From assembly GCF_037044555.1 (NCBI RefSeq), contig NZ_CP146275.1:186001-250000 (forward strand): a DNA stretch of 64,000 nt, read 5' to 3'. A program made the position numbers and the translations under genes. This DNA comes from Pelagibacterium nitratireducens (GTDB lineage Bacteria > Pseudomonadota > Alphaproteobacteria > Rhizobiales > Devosiaceae). Shown one piece after another: positions 9,680-17,328 of this stretch; positions within the stretch are counted from its first letter, which is position 1; each line of letters starts with the position of its first letter. The notes below the pieces were generated by a model. That model saw only the letters and a program-made list of their open reading frames with translations, made no database searches and was not told the DNA's origin.

Positions 9680-10237
9680 ATGCTCAAATTCGTTTCCGCT
9701 CTCGCGCTCGGTGTCGCCATCTCGTTCGGCGCGTCCACCGCCATTTTCGCTCAGGACAATCCCATGGTCGGCGGCGCGCCGATGTCGCCTGAAATGAACA
9801 TCATCGAAAACGCCGTCAATTCGGCCGATCACACAACGCTGGTTGCCGCTGTCCAGGCTGCCGGGCTCGTCGATACGCTCCAGGGCCCCGGCCCGTTCAC
9901 CGTCTTTGCACCGACCAACACCGCGTTCGGCAATCTGCCCGCCGGAACCGTCGATACGCTGCTCGAGCCGGAAAACCTCGAAATGCTCCAGAAGGTTCTG
10001 ACCGCCCATGTCATCGCCGGCAATTATTCGGCCGCAGAGCTGATGGCCATGGCCGAGGAAAATGACGGCGCGTTCGGTCTGGAAACCGTTTCGGGCGATC
10101 TGCTCGGCTTCCAGATCATCGGCGGCTCGCTCAAGGTGATCGATGAAAACCGCTCGGTCGCCGACATCACCATTGCCGACGTCAACCAGTCCAATGGCGT
10201 GATCCACGTTGTCGATGCGGTCCTCGTCCCCAACTGA
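9680..10237 (+). CDS. Secreted fasciclin domain protein
   Basis: The 185-residue product has a signal peptide (MLKFVSALALG...AIFAQ) and one FAS1 domain. The FAS1 motifs are GPFTVFAPTNTAFGNLP at about residues 73-89 and the terminal ITIADVNQSNGVIHVVDAVL, which contains the H2-type NGxIHVVD box. FAS1 proteins act in adhesion or on the cell surface. AGGGGGG precedes the ATG at a good distance. An intrinsic terminator follows, so it is a single-gene unit. Confidence 0.93.
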   Translation: MLKFVSALALGVAISFGASTAIFAQDNPMVGGAPMSPEMNIIENAVNSADHTTLVAAVQAAGLVDTLQGPGPFTVFAPTNTAFGNLPAGTVDTLLEPENLEMLQKVLTAHVIAGNYSAAELMAMAEENDGAFGLETVSGDLLGFQIIGGSLKVIDENRSVADITIADVNQSNGVIHVVDAVLVPN

Positions 10238-10263
10238 TAAAACGCGTCTCCCTTGCGTTGGAG

Positions 10264-10291
10264 GGCCCCGTCGCTTGCGGCGGGGCCTTTT
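10264..10291 (+). terminator. Rho-independent terminator of the fasciclin gene
   Basis: GGCCCCG...CGGGGCC forms a GC-rich stem around TCGCTTGCGG, followed by TTTTGCTTTT, 26 bases after the stop codon. The roughly 280 bases from here to asd contain no supportable gene. Confidence 0.85.
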
Positions 10292-10572
10292 GCTTTTCGG
10301 GTTGACCTTGGCAAAGCACCAAGAACCGCGTATGAAGCTGATCCCGAACGGCAGGAGCCCTTTTGCATGGGTTTTGCGACCATGACAGCGCTGCTCGATA
10401 GGACCGGCGATTGCGCCGGGACAAGACCGTTCGCACTCAAAACCACCACCAAAACCGCTTGACGCACTCCCCGGGCCAGTCCCTCCCGGCGGGGAGGGCG
10501 GCAAGACAATCTGTGGCCGAGCGGGTTTAGACCCCGCGGCACGGGAGGTGGGGTGAAAGGATAAGACATATT

Positions 10573-11613
10573 ATGGGTTACAAGGTTGCTATCGTCGGTG
10601 CCACCGGCAATGTGGGCCGCGAAATGCTCGACATTCTCGCCGAGCGCAATTTCCCGATCGATGAACTGGTGCCGCTGGCATCGTCACGTTCGGTCGGGCG
10701 CGAAGTGAGCTTCGGGGACAAGGTTCTCAAGTGCAAAAACCTTGATGATTTCGATTTCACCGGCACCGATTTCGTGCTGATGAGCGCGGGCGGCGACATC
10801 TCCAAGCAATGGGCGCCCAGGATCGGCGCGACCGGCGCCATAGTCATCGATAATTCCTCGGCCTTCCGCTACCACGAGGACGTTCCGCTGATCGTGCCGG
10901 AAGTCAACGCCGACGTTCTCGATGCCTATATGGCGAAGAACGACCGCAAGAACATCATCGCCAACCCCAATTGCTCGACGGCCCAGCTCGTGGTGGCCCT
11001 CAAGCCCCTGCACGATCTGGCCCAGCTGACCCGCATCGTGGTTTCGACCTACCAGTCGGTTTCGGGCGGCGGCAAGGATGCCATGGACGAGCTGTGGAAT
11101 CAGACCAAGGGCATTTTCGTCAACGACAGCCCCACGCCCAACAAGTTCACCAAGCAGATTGCCTTCAACGTCATTCCCCACATCGATGTGTTCATGGAAG
11201 ACGGGTACACCAAGGAAGAGTGGAAGGTTCTGGCCGAAACCAAAAAGATGCTCGATCCCAAGATCAAGGTCACCTGCACCGCCGTGCGCGTGCCGGTGTT
11301 CGTTGGCCATTCCGAAGCGGTCAACATGGAATTTGCCCGGCCGATTTCGCCCGACGAGGCGCGCGACGCGCTGCGCGATGCGCCTGGGATCGTGGTGCTC
11401 GACAAGCGCGAGAACGGCGGCTACATGACCCCGGTCGAATCCAAGGGCGAAGACGCCACCTATGTCAGCCGCATCCGCGAGGACGTGACCGTGGAAAACG
11501 GGCTGGTCATGTGGGTGGTCTCGGACAATCTGCGCAAGGGCGCGGCCCTCAACACCGTCCAGATCGCCGAAACGCTGATCGCGCGCGGTCTGATGAAAAG
11601 TCAGGCCGCATGA
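10573..11613 (+). CDS. asd: Aspartate-semialdehyde dehydrogenase
   Basis: The 346-residue product reduces aspartyl phosphate to aspartate semialdehyde for the lysine/diaminopimelate, threonine and methionine branches. VGATGNVGREML is the NADP-binding loop; NPNCSTAQLVVALKPLH carries the catalytic Cys, and GHSEAVNMEF follows in the catalytic region. In many related genomes asd adjoins leuB; here about 4.9 kb of accessory genes separates them. The stop overlaps the start of the YciI gene (ATGA), implying translational coupling. Confidence 0.97.
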   Translation: MGYKVAIVGATGNVGREMLDILAERNFPIDELVPLASSRSVGREVSFGDKVLKCKNLDDFDFTGTDFVLMSAGGDISKQWAPRIGATGAIVIDNSSAFRYHEDVPLIVPEVNADVLDAYMAKNDRKNIIANPNCSTAQLVVALKPLHDLAQLTRIVVSTYQSVSGGGKDAMDELWNQTKGIFVNDSPTPNKFTKQIAFNVIPHIDVFMEDGYTKEEWKVLAETKKMLDPKIKVTCTAVRVPVFVGHSEAVNMEFARPISPDEARDALRDAPGIVVLDKRENGGYMTPVESKGEDATYVSRIREDVTVENGLVMWVVSDNLRKGAALNTVQIAETLIARGLMKSQAA

Positions 11614-11921
11614 TGCGCTGGGCAGCTCTTTTCACCGACAAGACCGAGGGTGCAGCCGAGATCCGCGCCGAGCATACCGCGGACCATCAGGCCTATCTGC
11701 GCAAATACAAAGGCAAGATCGTTCTGGCCGGCGCCATGCGTGCCCAGGAAGGCGGCAGCCCGGTTGGTGGGCTGTGGATCTTCGAGGCCGAGACCAAGGC
11801 CGAGGTCGAAAAGATCATCGCCGAGGATCCGTTCCAGATCCACGGCCTGCGCGCCACCACCACAATCAATGTCTGGGGCACCGCTCCGGGCTATGAAGAT
11901 GTGGCGATCGCACCACGCTGA
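11610..11921 (+). CDS. YciI family protein
   Basis: The 103-residue product has the ferredoxin-like YciI fold: an N-terminal strand WAALFTDK, an R-x-x-H segment (RAEHTADHQAYL) containing the conserved His, and LAGAMRAQEGG plus the DPF segment typical of the family. The biochemical role is undefined. Its ATG overlaps the asd stop, so it is co-transcribed with asd; a second ATG at 11613 is also possible. A terminator follows. Confidence 0.88.
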   Translation: MMRWAALFTDKTEGAAEIRAEHTADHQAYLRKYKGKIVLAGAMRAQEGGSPVGGLWIFEAETKAEVEKIIAEDPFQIHGLRATTTINVWGTAPGYEDVAIAPR

Positions 11922-11945
11922 AATTTCATCGGTGAGTGATGACAG

Positions 11946-11984
11946 GGCAGGGGCGGTGCGCTAGAGCAGGGCCCCTGCCTTTTT
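11946..11984 (+). terminator. Rho-independent terminator of asd-yciI
   Basis: GGCAGGGGC at 11946-11954 pairs with GCCCCTGCC at 11971-11979 and is followed by TTTTT. It ends the asd-YciI unit before the EamA gene. Confidence 0.85.
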
Positions 11985-12002
11985 GTTCTTGCGAGCCTCC
12001 CC

Positions 12003-12887
12003 ATGCCCCTTCGCGACATCCTGATCGCCCTCGTTGTCGTTGCGATCTGGGGGTTCAATTTTACGGTCATCAAACTCAGCATTGCCGAATTGCCGCCGTT
12101 GCTCTCGGCGGCGCTGCGGTTCTTTTTCGCCGCCGTGCCGGTGGTGTTGTTCATCCCCCGGCCCAAAGCGCCCTGGCTTTTGGTTGCCGGGTATGGGCTG
12201 TTCATGGCCTGCGCGCTTTATGCGCTGCTCAACCTGACGCTGTTTTTAGGCCTTTCGGCGTCCCTCGCCTCGCTCGCCCTGCAGGTGCAGGCGATGTTTA
12301 CCATCGCCATTGCGTTCTTCGTCTTCGGCGAGGTGCCGCGCAAGCTCCAGATCGTGGGCGGTATCGTGGCATTCGGCGGCATCGGCGTCATCGCCTGGGG
12401 CCACGGGTCGGGGGGCGAGTTGCTGCCGCTGGCCATATTGATGCTGGCGGCGCTGAGCTGGGGCGTCGCCAACAATATCTCCAAACGGGCCGGCTCGATC
12501 CCCATGCTGCCGTTCACGGTCTGGGGCAATCTTATTGGCTCGATCCCGCTGTTTGTGTTTTCGTTCACCTTCGAGGGCGGTCCGGCCATTTTCGACTATA
12601 TCGATCCGCCGAGCTGGAATGCGGTGATGCTGGTCGCCTTCCTGGCCTATCCCGCGACGCTGTTCGGGTTCACCATGTGGTCGGGTCTTTTATCGCGCCA
12701 TTCGGCGGCGACAGTGGCGCCCTTCACCCTTCTGGTTCCCATCGCGGGAATTTCGTCGGGGGTCCTGATTCTGGGCGAACCGATTTATGGAGCCGATGTG
12801 GCGGGTGGCATCCTGATCTTTGTCGGGCTCATTCTGACGGTTGCCAGGATGAGGCCCAGACAGGTGCCGATCAATCCGGGCGCATGA
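12003..12887 (+). CDS. EamA/DMT family transporter
   Basis: The 294-residue, highly hydrophobic product should form about ten membrane helices in two EamA repeats, beginning IALVVVAIWGFNFTVIKLS, the usual first helix of RhaT/EamA permeases. The second repeat starts near LPLAILMLAALSWGVANN. Such proteins export amino acids or other metabolites; no substrate can be assigned. The 3' end overlaps the convergent small periplasmic gene by 17 bases. Confidence 0.9.
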   Translation: MPLRDILIALVVVAIWGFNFTVIKLSIAELPPLLSAALRFFFAAVPVVLFIPRPKAPWLLVAGYGLFMACALYALLNLTLFLGLSASLASLALQVQAMFTIAIAFFVFGEVPRKLQIVGGIVAFGGIGVIAWGHGSGGELLPLAILMLAALSWGVANNISKRAGSIPMLPFTVWGNLIGSIPLFVFSFTFEGGPAIFDYIDPPSWNAVMLVAFLAYPATLFGFTMWSGLLSRHSAATVAPFTLLVPIAGISSGVLILGEPIYGADVAGGILIFVGLILTVARMRPRQVPINPGA

Positions 12888-13227
12888 CCGGTATTTCGCC
12901 TCCCCCCGCGACGAATTTCTGCTGGGCTCGCAAAAACATCTGAACCCAATCGTTCTCGGGGCTGCAAACGAGGTCTTCGCTGGTCCACCCGGTTTGCATG
13001 CCCTCCCAGAGCTCGTCGGAAATATAAGTGCGGAGCACCGCGCTCATCTCATCGAGCGCGGTGTTGTAATTGGGGTCGACGGCAATGGTATCGCACTGGG
13101 CCGCGATCTCTTGATACATCTGGGTCAGAAGCACCATTCGCATCAACGCGTCGTCCTGTGCCGACGCCGGATTTCCAGCGCCAGCGACGAGAACGAAACC
13201 GAGAGCAAAAAGCCGCTTCATCGGCAT
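12871..13227 (-). CDS. Hypothetical periplasmic protein, 118 residues
   Basis: The product starts with a clear signal peptide (MPMKRLFALGFVLVAGAGNPASA, cleavage after SA-Q). Its mature part of about 95 residues is acidic and helical with two cysteines (AAQCDTI and DLVCSPE) that could form a disulphide. No known domain was recognised. Its ATG overlaps the TAA of the carbonic anhydrase (TAATG), so the two are translationally coupled; a role near that enzyme is only a guess. M3 is an alternative start. Confidence 0.72.
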   Translation of the reverse strand: MPMKRLFALGFVLVAGAGNPASAQDDALMRMVLLTQMYQEIAAQCDTIAVDPNYNTALDEMSAVLRTYISDELWEGMQTGWTSEDLVCSPENDWVQMFLRAQQKFVAGGGEIPVMRPD

Positions 13228-13871
13228 TACAGCTCAGGTCGCATGAAGTCGCCGCTTTCCCCGTTCATCGTCCAGAGTTCGCCCGAGGAAATGTCGAACC
13301 ACGCCCCGTGCAGCGAAAGCTCATTGGCCTCGACGCGGTCCTTGACGAAGGGAAAGGTCAAAAGATTGCCGATCGACTGGCGGATGACGATGCGCTCGAG
13401 CGCGGTTTGCTGTTCGGAGGCGGTCAGGAGCGAATTGGCCTCGACCTTGCCGGCCACCTCCTCGATCATGGTCAGCCATTTGCCGATAAAGGCGCCCTCG
13501 GGCGCGTGTCCGGCCGCGGTGGCCAGGGCCCCGGCAATGCCGCCGCAGCGGCCATGGCCCATGACCACGATGTTTTCGACCTTTAAATGAATGATCGCAA
13601 ATTCGATGGCCGAGGAGGTGCCGTGATAGGCGGCGTCCGGCCCGAAGGGCGGCACAAGATTGGCGACGTTGCGCAGGACGAACAACTGCCCCGGCCCGCA
13701 ATCGAAAATCGTTTCCGGCGCGGCGCGCGAATCGCAGCAGGCAATCACCATTGTCGTCGGTTTCTGGCCCTCTTCGGCCAGCTTTCTGTAACGCTGGCTC
13801 TCGGTCGCATACCGCCCCGACATGAAGTTGCGGTAGCCCTCGATCAGGAAGGGCGGGAATTGCTGCGTCAT
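13227..13871 (-). CDS. Beta-class carbonic anhydrase
   Basis: The 214-residue product interconverts CO2 and bicarbonate. Zinc ligands are visible: Cys45 with the Asp-Arg dyad in ACCDSR, and His106 and Cys109 in GHGRCGG. LRNVANLVPP is also typical. The length and the C-terminal DISSGEL fit the plant/bacterial beta-class. It heads a two-gene minus-strand unit with the small periplasmic gene. Confidence 0.95.
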   Translation of the reverse strand: MTQQFPPFLIEGYRNFMSGRYATESQRYRKLAEEGQKPTTMVIACCDSRAAPETIFDCGPGQLFVLRNVANLVPPFGPDAAYHGTSSAIEFAIIHLKVENIVVMGHGRCGGIAGALATAAGHAPEGAFIGKWLTMIEEVAGKVEANSLLTASEQQTALERIVIRQSIGNLLTFPFVKDRVEANELSLHGAWFDISSGELWTMNGESGDFMRPEL

Positions 13872-13999
13872 GCTCGCATCCTTTTGTACTCTGTCCGCCC
13901 CTGCCGATTAGCCCCTGACGCGGCCAAGATCAATCGCTATGGTGTCGGCGCTGCGTGCAAATGTGCTGGCGCGCAGCGCTGTAAGGAGTTTTGATTTCC

Positions 14000-14209
14000 A
14001 TGATGATCTACCGTTTTTTGTCCGGCGACGATGATTCGGCCTTTTGTCACAAGGTGACCAAAGCGCTCTCGGACGGCTGGCTGCTGTACGGCGCCCCCCA
14101 TTACGTCTTCGATGCCGCCACGGGCAAAATGCGCTGCGGCCAGGCGGTGACCAAGGACGTCGAGGACCAGCCCTACGATCCGGACAAAAAGCTCGTCGAT
14201 TACGTCTGA
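14000..14209 (+). CDS. DUF1737 protein
   Basis: The 69-residue product reads MMIYRFLSGDDDSAFCHKV and ends GQAVTKDVED..., the recognisable DUF1737 pattern of small proteins with an F-C-H-x-V segment and the GxxLYGxP core. The function is unknown. AAGGAG sits 11 bases before the ATG at 14000. The 3' end overlaps the convergent YdeI-like gene by ten bases. Confidence 0.82.
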   Translation: MMIYRFLSGDDDSAFCHKVTKALSDGWLLYGAPHYVFDAATGKMRCGQAVTKDVEDQPYDPDKKLVDYV

Positions 14210-14448
14210 GCCCCCCACTTCATGGCCATATAGACCCCGCCCGTCTGCAGTTCGTCGAGCATCTGGGTGATCCGCTTTTCGCGCGTTTGCGGGCGCTTGG
14301 CGCGGGCGATCCAGCCCAGATAGTCGTTGCGCTGATAGGCGGGCCGCTCGTCATAGGCGGCGCGCAGCCCCGCCTCTTCGAGCCTTTGCCCGATATCGTC
14401 GGGCATGGGTTGGATGGGGCGGCTGAGGCGCGAAGTGCCGGCGCTCAT
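14200..14448 (-). CDS. YdeI/OmpD-associated family protein, short form
   Basis: The 82-residue product contains ERPAYQRNDYLGWI and RAKRPQTREKRITQMLDEL, the C-terminal signature of YdeI-type (bacteriocin-protection or OmpD-associated) proteins. Only this C-terminal module is present, which resembles independent short versions seen elsewhere. Its ATG lies four bases after the stop of the glyoxalase-like gene, so they form an operon. Confidence 0.75.
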   Translation of the reverse strand: MSAGTSRLSRPIQPMPDDIGQRLEEAGLRAAYDERPAYQRNDYLGWIARAKRPQTREKRITQMLDELQTGGVYMAMKWGAQT

Positions 14449-14452
14449 GGCT

Positions 14453-14860
14453 TCACATATGGGCGGTGATGACCACCGATTCCGTATTGCGGTCATGGGG
14501 ACCGTGCCAGACAGCCTCGATATTGTTGCCGTCGGGATCGAGAACGAAGCAGGCATAATAGCCGGGATGGTAGGGCCGCTCGCCCGGCGCGCCATTGTCA
14601 GTGCCGCCGGCCTTGAGACTGGCTTTGTAAAACGCATCGACCATGTCGGGTCCTGTCGTCTGGAACGCCAGATGCACCTTGCTCACATAATCGTCGGCCG
14701 CATCGACGAACAATTCATCGGACACGAAAAACGATTCCGTTTCCAGGGTCAGCTCGCGGCCCAGCGCGCCCAGTGCGGCACGATAGAAGTCCCGGCTCTT
14801 TTGGAGATCGCTGACCCTAAGGTGCACATGATCGATAAGCCGTCCCCGGTGGAGTTCCAT
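14453..14860 (-). CDS. VOC/glyoxalase family protein
   Basis: The 135-residue product has the paired beta-alpha-beta-beta-beta layout of the vicinal-oxygen-chelate fold. LIDHVHLRVSDLQKSRDFYR opens the first half (metal His at DHVHL) and FVLDPDGNNIEAVWHGP closes the second with the metal Glu. The substrate is unknown; relatives include glyoxalase- and fosfomycin-resistance-like proteins. It is divergent from a MarR regulator, with palindromes in the 79-base gap. Confidence 0.88.
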   Translation of the reverse strand: MELHRGRLIDHVHLRVSDLQKSRDFYRAALGALGRELTLETESFFVSDELFVDAADDYVSKVHLAFQTTGPDMVDAFYKASLKAGGTDNGAPGERPYHPGYYACFVLDPDGNNIEAVWHGPHDRNTESVVITAHM

Positions 14861-14895
14861 GGTGAATTTCCGATGCGATCGTTGGCAATAGATAT

Positions 14896-14927
14896 TTAGC
14901 TATGCTAACAATTAGCTTTACTAATTG
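14896..14927. promoter_or_regulatory. Pair of palindromes between the MarR and VOC genes (operator candidates)
   Basis: TTAGC-tat-GCTAA at 14896-14908 and CAATTAG-cttta-CTAATTG at 14909-14927 are two adjacent perfect inverted repeats in an AT-rich island. They share TTAG/CTAA half-sites and fill the intergenic region of a divergent MarR/VOC pair, the usual place for MarR operators. The right palindrome ends 12 bases before the MarR start. Confidence 0.6.
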
Positions 14928-14939
14928 AAAGAGAATTCT

Positions 14940-15392
14940 GTGTCCCAATCCCACAAGTCGCGCGCCCTGCAATTGCTCCATCGTCTGGTTCTGCCGCTCG
15001 ACAGGGCGCTGCAGGCGGCAGACCGGCAGACCGGATGCAGCGCGGCGCAGCTTTCGGCGCTTTCGGTGATCCATTTTCTCAAGGCCAATACCATTGGCCG
15101 GTTGGCGGCTCAGGAAAAGATCTCGGCGCCCACGGCCTCCCGGCTCGTTGAGGGCCTGGTGCGTCAGGGGCTGGCGCGCCGCGCCGATGGAGATGATCGT
15201 CGCTCGGGTCGCATCGAAGTTACCGTGGCGGGATTGGCTGCGGTCGAAGTCGCCTGTGCGGCGCGCGAAGCGATCCTGGCCGATCTGCTCGTGGGGTTGA
15301 GCGAAGAGGAATGGCTTCAATTGCGCGCCGTTTCCGGCGCGCTGGCGCGGGAGCTCGATGTGGGGCCGGGTTCGGTCCATCCGAACGCCTAG
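14940..15392 (+). CDS. MarR family transcriptional regulator
   Basis: The 150-residue winged-helix protein has QLSALSVIHFL, then the recognition region IGRLAAQEKISAPTASRLVEGLV and the wing ARRADGDDRRSGRIEVT, where the DxRR pattern is diagnostic of MarR. The GTG at 14940 was taken as start because it follows AAAGAG; a TTG five codons earlier lies inside the palindrome. It probably represses itself and the divergent VOC operon, inferred from arrangement. Confidence 0.88.
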   Translation: MSQSHKSRALQLLHRLVLPLDRALQAADRQTGCSAAQLSALSVIHFLKANTIGRLAAQEKISAPTASRLVEGLVRQGLARRADGDDRRSGRIEVTVAGLAAVEVACAAREAILADLLVGLSEEEWLQLRAVSGALARELDVGPGSVHPNA

Positions 15393-15500
15393 AGCCCGGC
15401 CTTACCCGATCGCGTTAAAAATACAAAGCAGGGCCGACGTGAGCAGGCCCCGCTTCTTTGCACATGCGCTCGGGCGGCCCACCGGCCACCCGGAGGCAAA

Positions 15501-15713
15501 TCAGTCGTTCATTTCTTCGGAAACGGCAACGCCTGCAGCCGCACCGCCGGCCCCGCCCACTACGGCGCCGGGCGTGCCGGCGACAGATCCGCCGACGGCC
15601 GCGCCTGCGCCGCCGCCAACTGCCGCCCCTGTCATGTTCTGCTGGGTCGAGGTGCAGCCGGAGACGGCCAGGGCACCGGCCATGACGAGGGCAATCGAAG
15701 CAAATGTTTTCAT
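15501..15713 (-). CDS. Glycine-zipper lipoprotein, 70 residues
   Basis: The signal peptide MKTFASIALVMAGALAVSGC ends in a lipobox (AVSGC), so Cys20 should be lipidated. The mature part is a glycine zipper with repeated GxxxG and AxxxG spacing (GAAVGGGAGAAVGGSVAG), which can form a membrane hairpin, and an acidic tail. AAGGA precedes the ATG. Similar small proteins occur in the outer membrane, but no specific function is known. Confidence 0.8.
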   Translation of the reverse strand: MKTFASIALVMAGALAVSGCTSTQQNMTGAAVGGGAGAAVGGSVAGTPGAVVGGAGGAAAGVAVSEEMND

Positions 15714-15777
15714 GATCTGGCATTCCTTCCATGAGGTTGGTTCTCGTGGCAAACTTATTGTCCCCGCTCACGGTTCC

Positions 15778-16077
15778 ATGGACGATTGGGCAGACCTTTG
15801 CCGATCCGGCCCGCTGCCTGACATCAAAAAGCCGCCCTCGGACTGTGCAATCGGTTGTGGTTCAACGGTTCGCAGGGAGGCCGGGATTCCAACCGACAGC
15901 TTTTCACTTATTGTCATCGGCGCCATTGCGCTGGTGGCGTTCTGGCTGGTCTTTTCGCTGGTGCGCAAGGCGTTCGGGCTGGTGCTGCTTGTGGCGCTGG
16001 CCATTGGCGCGTGGGTGCTCTGGAGCAATCCCCAATTGCTCCATTCGGTGACCGGCACGTTCCTTGTCGCTCCTTAG
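15778..16077 (+). CDS. Small two-helix membrane protein, start uncertain
   Basis: The C-terminal 63 residues form two hydrophobic helices (FSLIVIGAIALVAFWLVFSL and AFGLVLLVALAIGAWVLW) ending LVAP. The first ATG in frame is at 15778, but the roughly 36 residues after it look like non-coding translation. A good AGGGAGG at 15874-15880 stands five bases before an ATT codon at 15886, so a rare ATT start is possible. No family was recognised. It converges with the Nudix gene with a four-base overlap. Confidence 0.5.
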   Translation: MDDWADLCRSGPLPDIKKPPSDCAIGCGSTVRREAGIPTDSFSLIVIGAIALVAFWLVFSLVRKAFGLVLLVALAIGAWVLWSNPQLLHSVTGTFLVAP

Positions 16078-16673
16078 CCCCGCCTTGGGTCCGCCAAAAG
16101 CCCATTGATTGCGGCGTACTGGATCAGCGCCACACTCTTGGCATCGATGATCTGTCCCTGATCGATCATCGCCAGTGCCTGATCGAATCCGGCTTCGACA
16201 AGCGTGATCTCCTCGCCCTCCTCGGCCAGTCCGCCGCCCGGGCCGCGCCTGCAGCCTTCGTCGTAAAAGCCGACAAAGCAGTGGATTTTCTCGCTCAATG
16301 ATCCGGGGCTGGCATAGATCTGGAACGCAAACTGCAGGCGGGAGGGCACGATGCCGGTCTCCTCGAGCGCTTCCTTTTTCGCGCAGGTTTCCGGGTCGTC
16401 CCTCTCGAGCAGTCCGGCGCACACTTCGATCAGATTGCCATCGTCGCCATTGAGGTGAGGCGGCAGGCGGAACTGGCGCACCAGCGTCATCACCCGGCGG
16501 TCGGTATCGAGCAGCAGAATCGCCGCGGCGCTGCCGTGGTCATAGACCTCGCGGGTCAGCGAAACGCTGGTTCCGTCCCGGCGCGGATAGGCCAGCACAT
16601 ATTCGGTCAGGCTGCCCCAGGCGCGTGCGAGTATTTTTTTGGCTGTGATGGTGATCGCGTTGTGGGCTGGCAT
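16074..16673 (-). CDS. nudK: Nudix hydrolase, GDP-mannose pyrophosphatase (NudK) type
   Basis: The 199-residue product has the Nudix box in its NudK-like form, AGLLERDDPETC followed by KEALEETGI, with Lys replacing the usual Arg as in NudK. VMTLVRQFRLPPHLNG upstream and a C-terminal helical part complete the domain. Family members hydrolyse GDP-mannose or related nucleotide sugars; ADP-ribose activity is an alternative. A palindrome lies seven bases upstream of its ATG. Confidence 0.85.
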   Translation of the reverse strand: MPAHNAITITAKKILARAWGSLTEYVLAYPRRDGTSVSLTREVYDHGSAAAILLLDTDRRVMTLVRQFRLPPHLNGDDGNLIEVCAGLLERDDPETCAKKEALEETGIVPSRLQFAFQIYASPGSLSEKIHCFVGFYDEGCRRGPGGGLAEEGEEITLVEAGFDQALAMIDQGQIIDAKSVALIQYAAINGLLADPRRG

Positions 16674-16679
16674 CTTGAC

Positions 16680-16696
16680 TTTACCTTGTGGGTAAA
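16680..16696. promoter_or_regulatory. Palindrome at the nudK start, operator candidate
   Basis: TTTACC-ttgtg-GGTAAA is a perfect 6+6 inverted repeat centred 15 bases upstream of the nudK start codon. The position suits a repressor site on the nudK promoter. No regulator could be named from the sequence. Confidence 0.4.
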
Positions 16697-16753
16697 CCTG
16701 GCTGACATTTCTCCACTCTTGCCTCGACTTAACCGGTGCTGTCCAGTGCTAGA

Positions 16754-16785
16754 CTAAAATATGACTTTGAAAGTCAATATTTTAG
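16754..16785. promoter_or_regulatory. 32-bp interrupted palindrome between nudK and sdhC
   Basis: A perfect 15-base palindrome, TGACTTTGAAAGTCA (16762-16776), is nested inside outer arms CTAAAATAT and ATATTTTAG. The AT-rich block stands out from its high-GC surroundings, 80 bases before the nudK start and about 150 bases before sdhC. It may be an operator controlling either gene or both. Confidence 0.5.
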
Positions 16786-16937
16786 CAGGCGCCGCGTTGG
16801 CCGTTTTCAGACCAAAGACGTAAGCGCGGCCCTTTGACGAATGGGGAAAGCGCGATTAGAAGTTGGCCGCAAGTTTTCTGCCGGGCAACCGGCGCTGTGT
16901 GCCCGGCGGCTCCGCGCGGGCCAGATCGAGGCAGACA

Positions 16938-17318
16938 ATGGCGCAGTTCCGACCGACGTCCCCGCATCTTTCCGTCTATCGCTTTACCCTGACCATGACC
17001 CTGTCCATCGTGCACCGCGTGCTGGGCATCGGGCTCTATCTGGGCACCGTCCTGTTTGCGCTCTGGCTGGGGTCGGCCGCGCTGGGACAGGATCAGCTGG
17101 CCGCCGTGCAGGGGTTCTTTGGGCATCCGATCATCCAGATCGGGCTGTTTTTATACACCTGGACACTGTTCCATCACATGGCCGGCGGGCTCAAGCACTT
17201 CATCTGGGACACCGGCGCCGGGTTCGATCCGGCCAGCCGCGAGGCCATCACGCTTGCCACGCTTGTTTTCTCGATTGCGGCGACGGTTATCGTCTGGGCC
17301 GTGTTCGTCTGGTTCTAG
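16938..17318 (+). CDS. sdhC: Succinate dehydrogenase cytochrome b556 subunit
   Basis: The 126-residue membrane subunit begins MAQFRPTSPHLSVYRFTLT, the typical RPLSPHLxIYR-type N-terminus, and has three hydrophobic helices. LFHHMAGGLKHFIWD carries the probable heme-ligand His. With SdhD it anchors the complex in the inner membrane and forms the quinone site. The ATG at 16938 was chosen by homology. It is the first gene of sdhCDAB, ten bases before sdhD. Confidence 0.94.
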   Translation: MAQFRPTSPHLSVYRFTLTMTLSIVHRVLGIGLYLGTVLFALWLGSAALGQDQLAAVQGFFGHPIIQIGLFLYTWTLFHHMAGGLKHFIWDTGAGFDPASREAITLATLVFSIAATVIVWAVFVWF

Positions 17319-17328
17319 GGGGAACACC

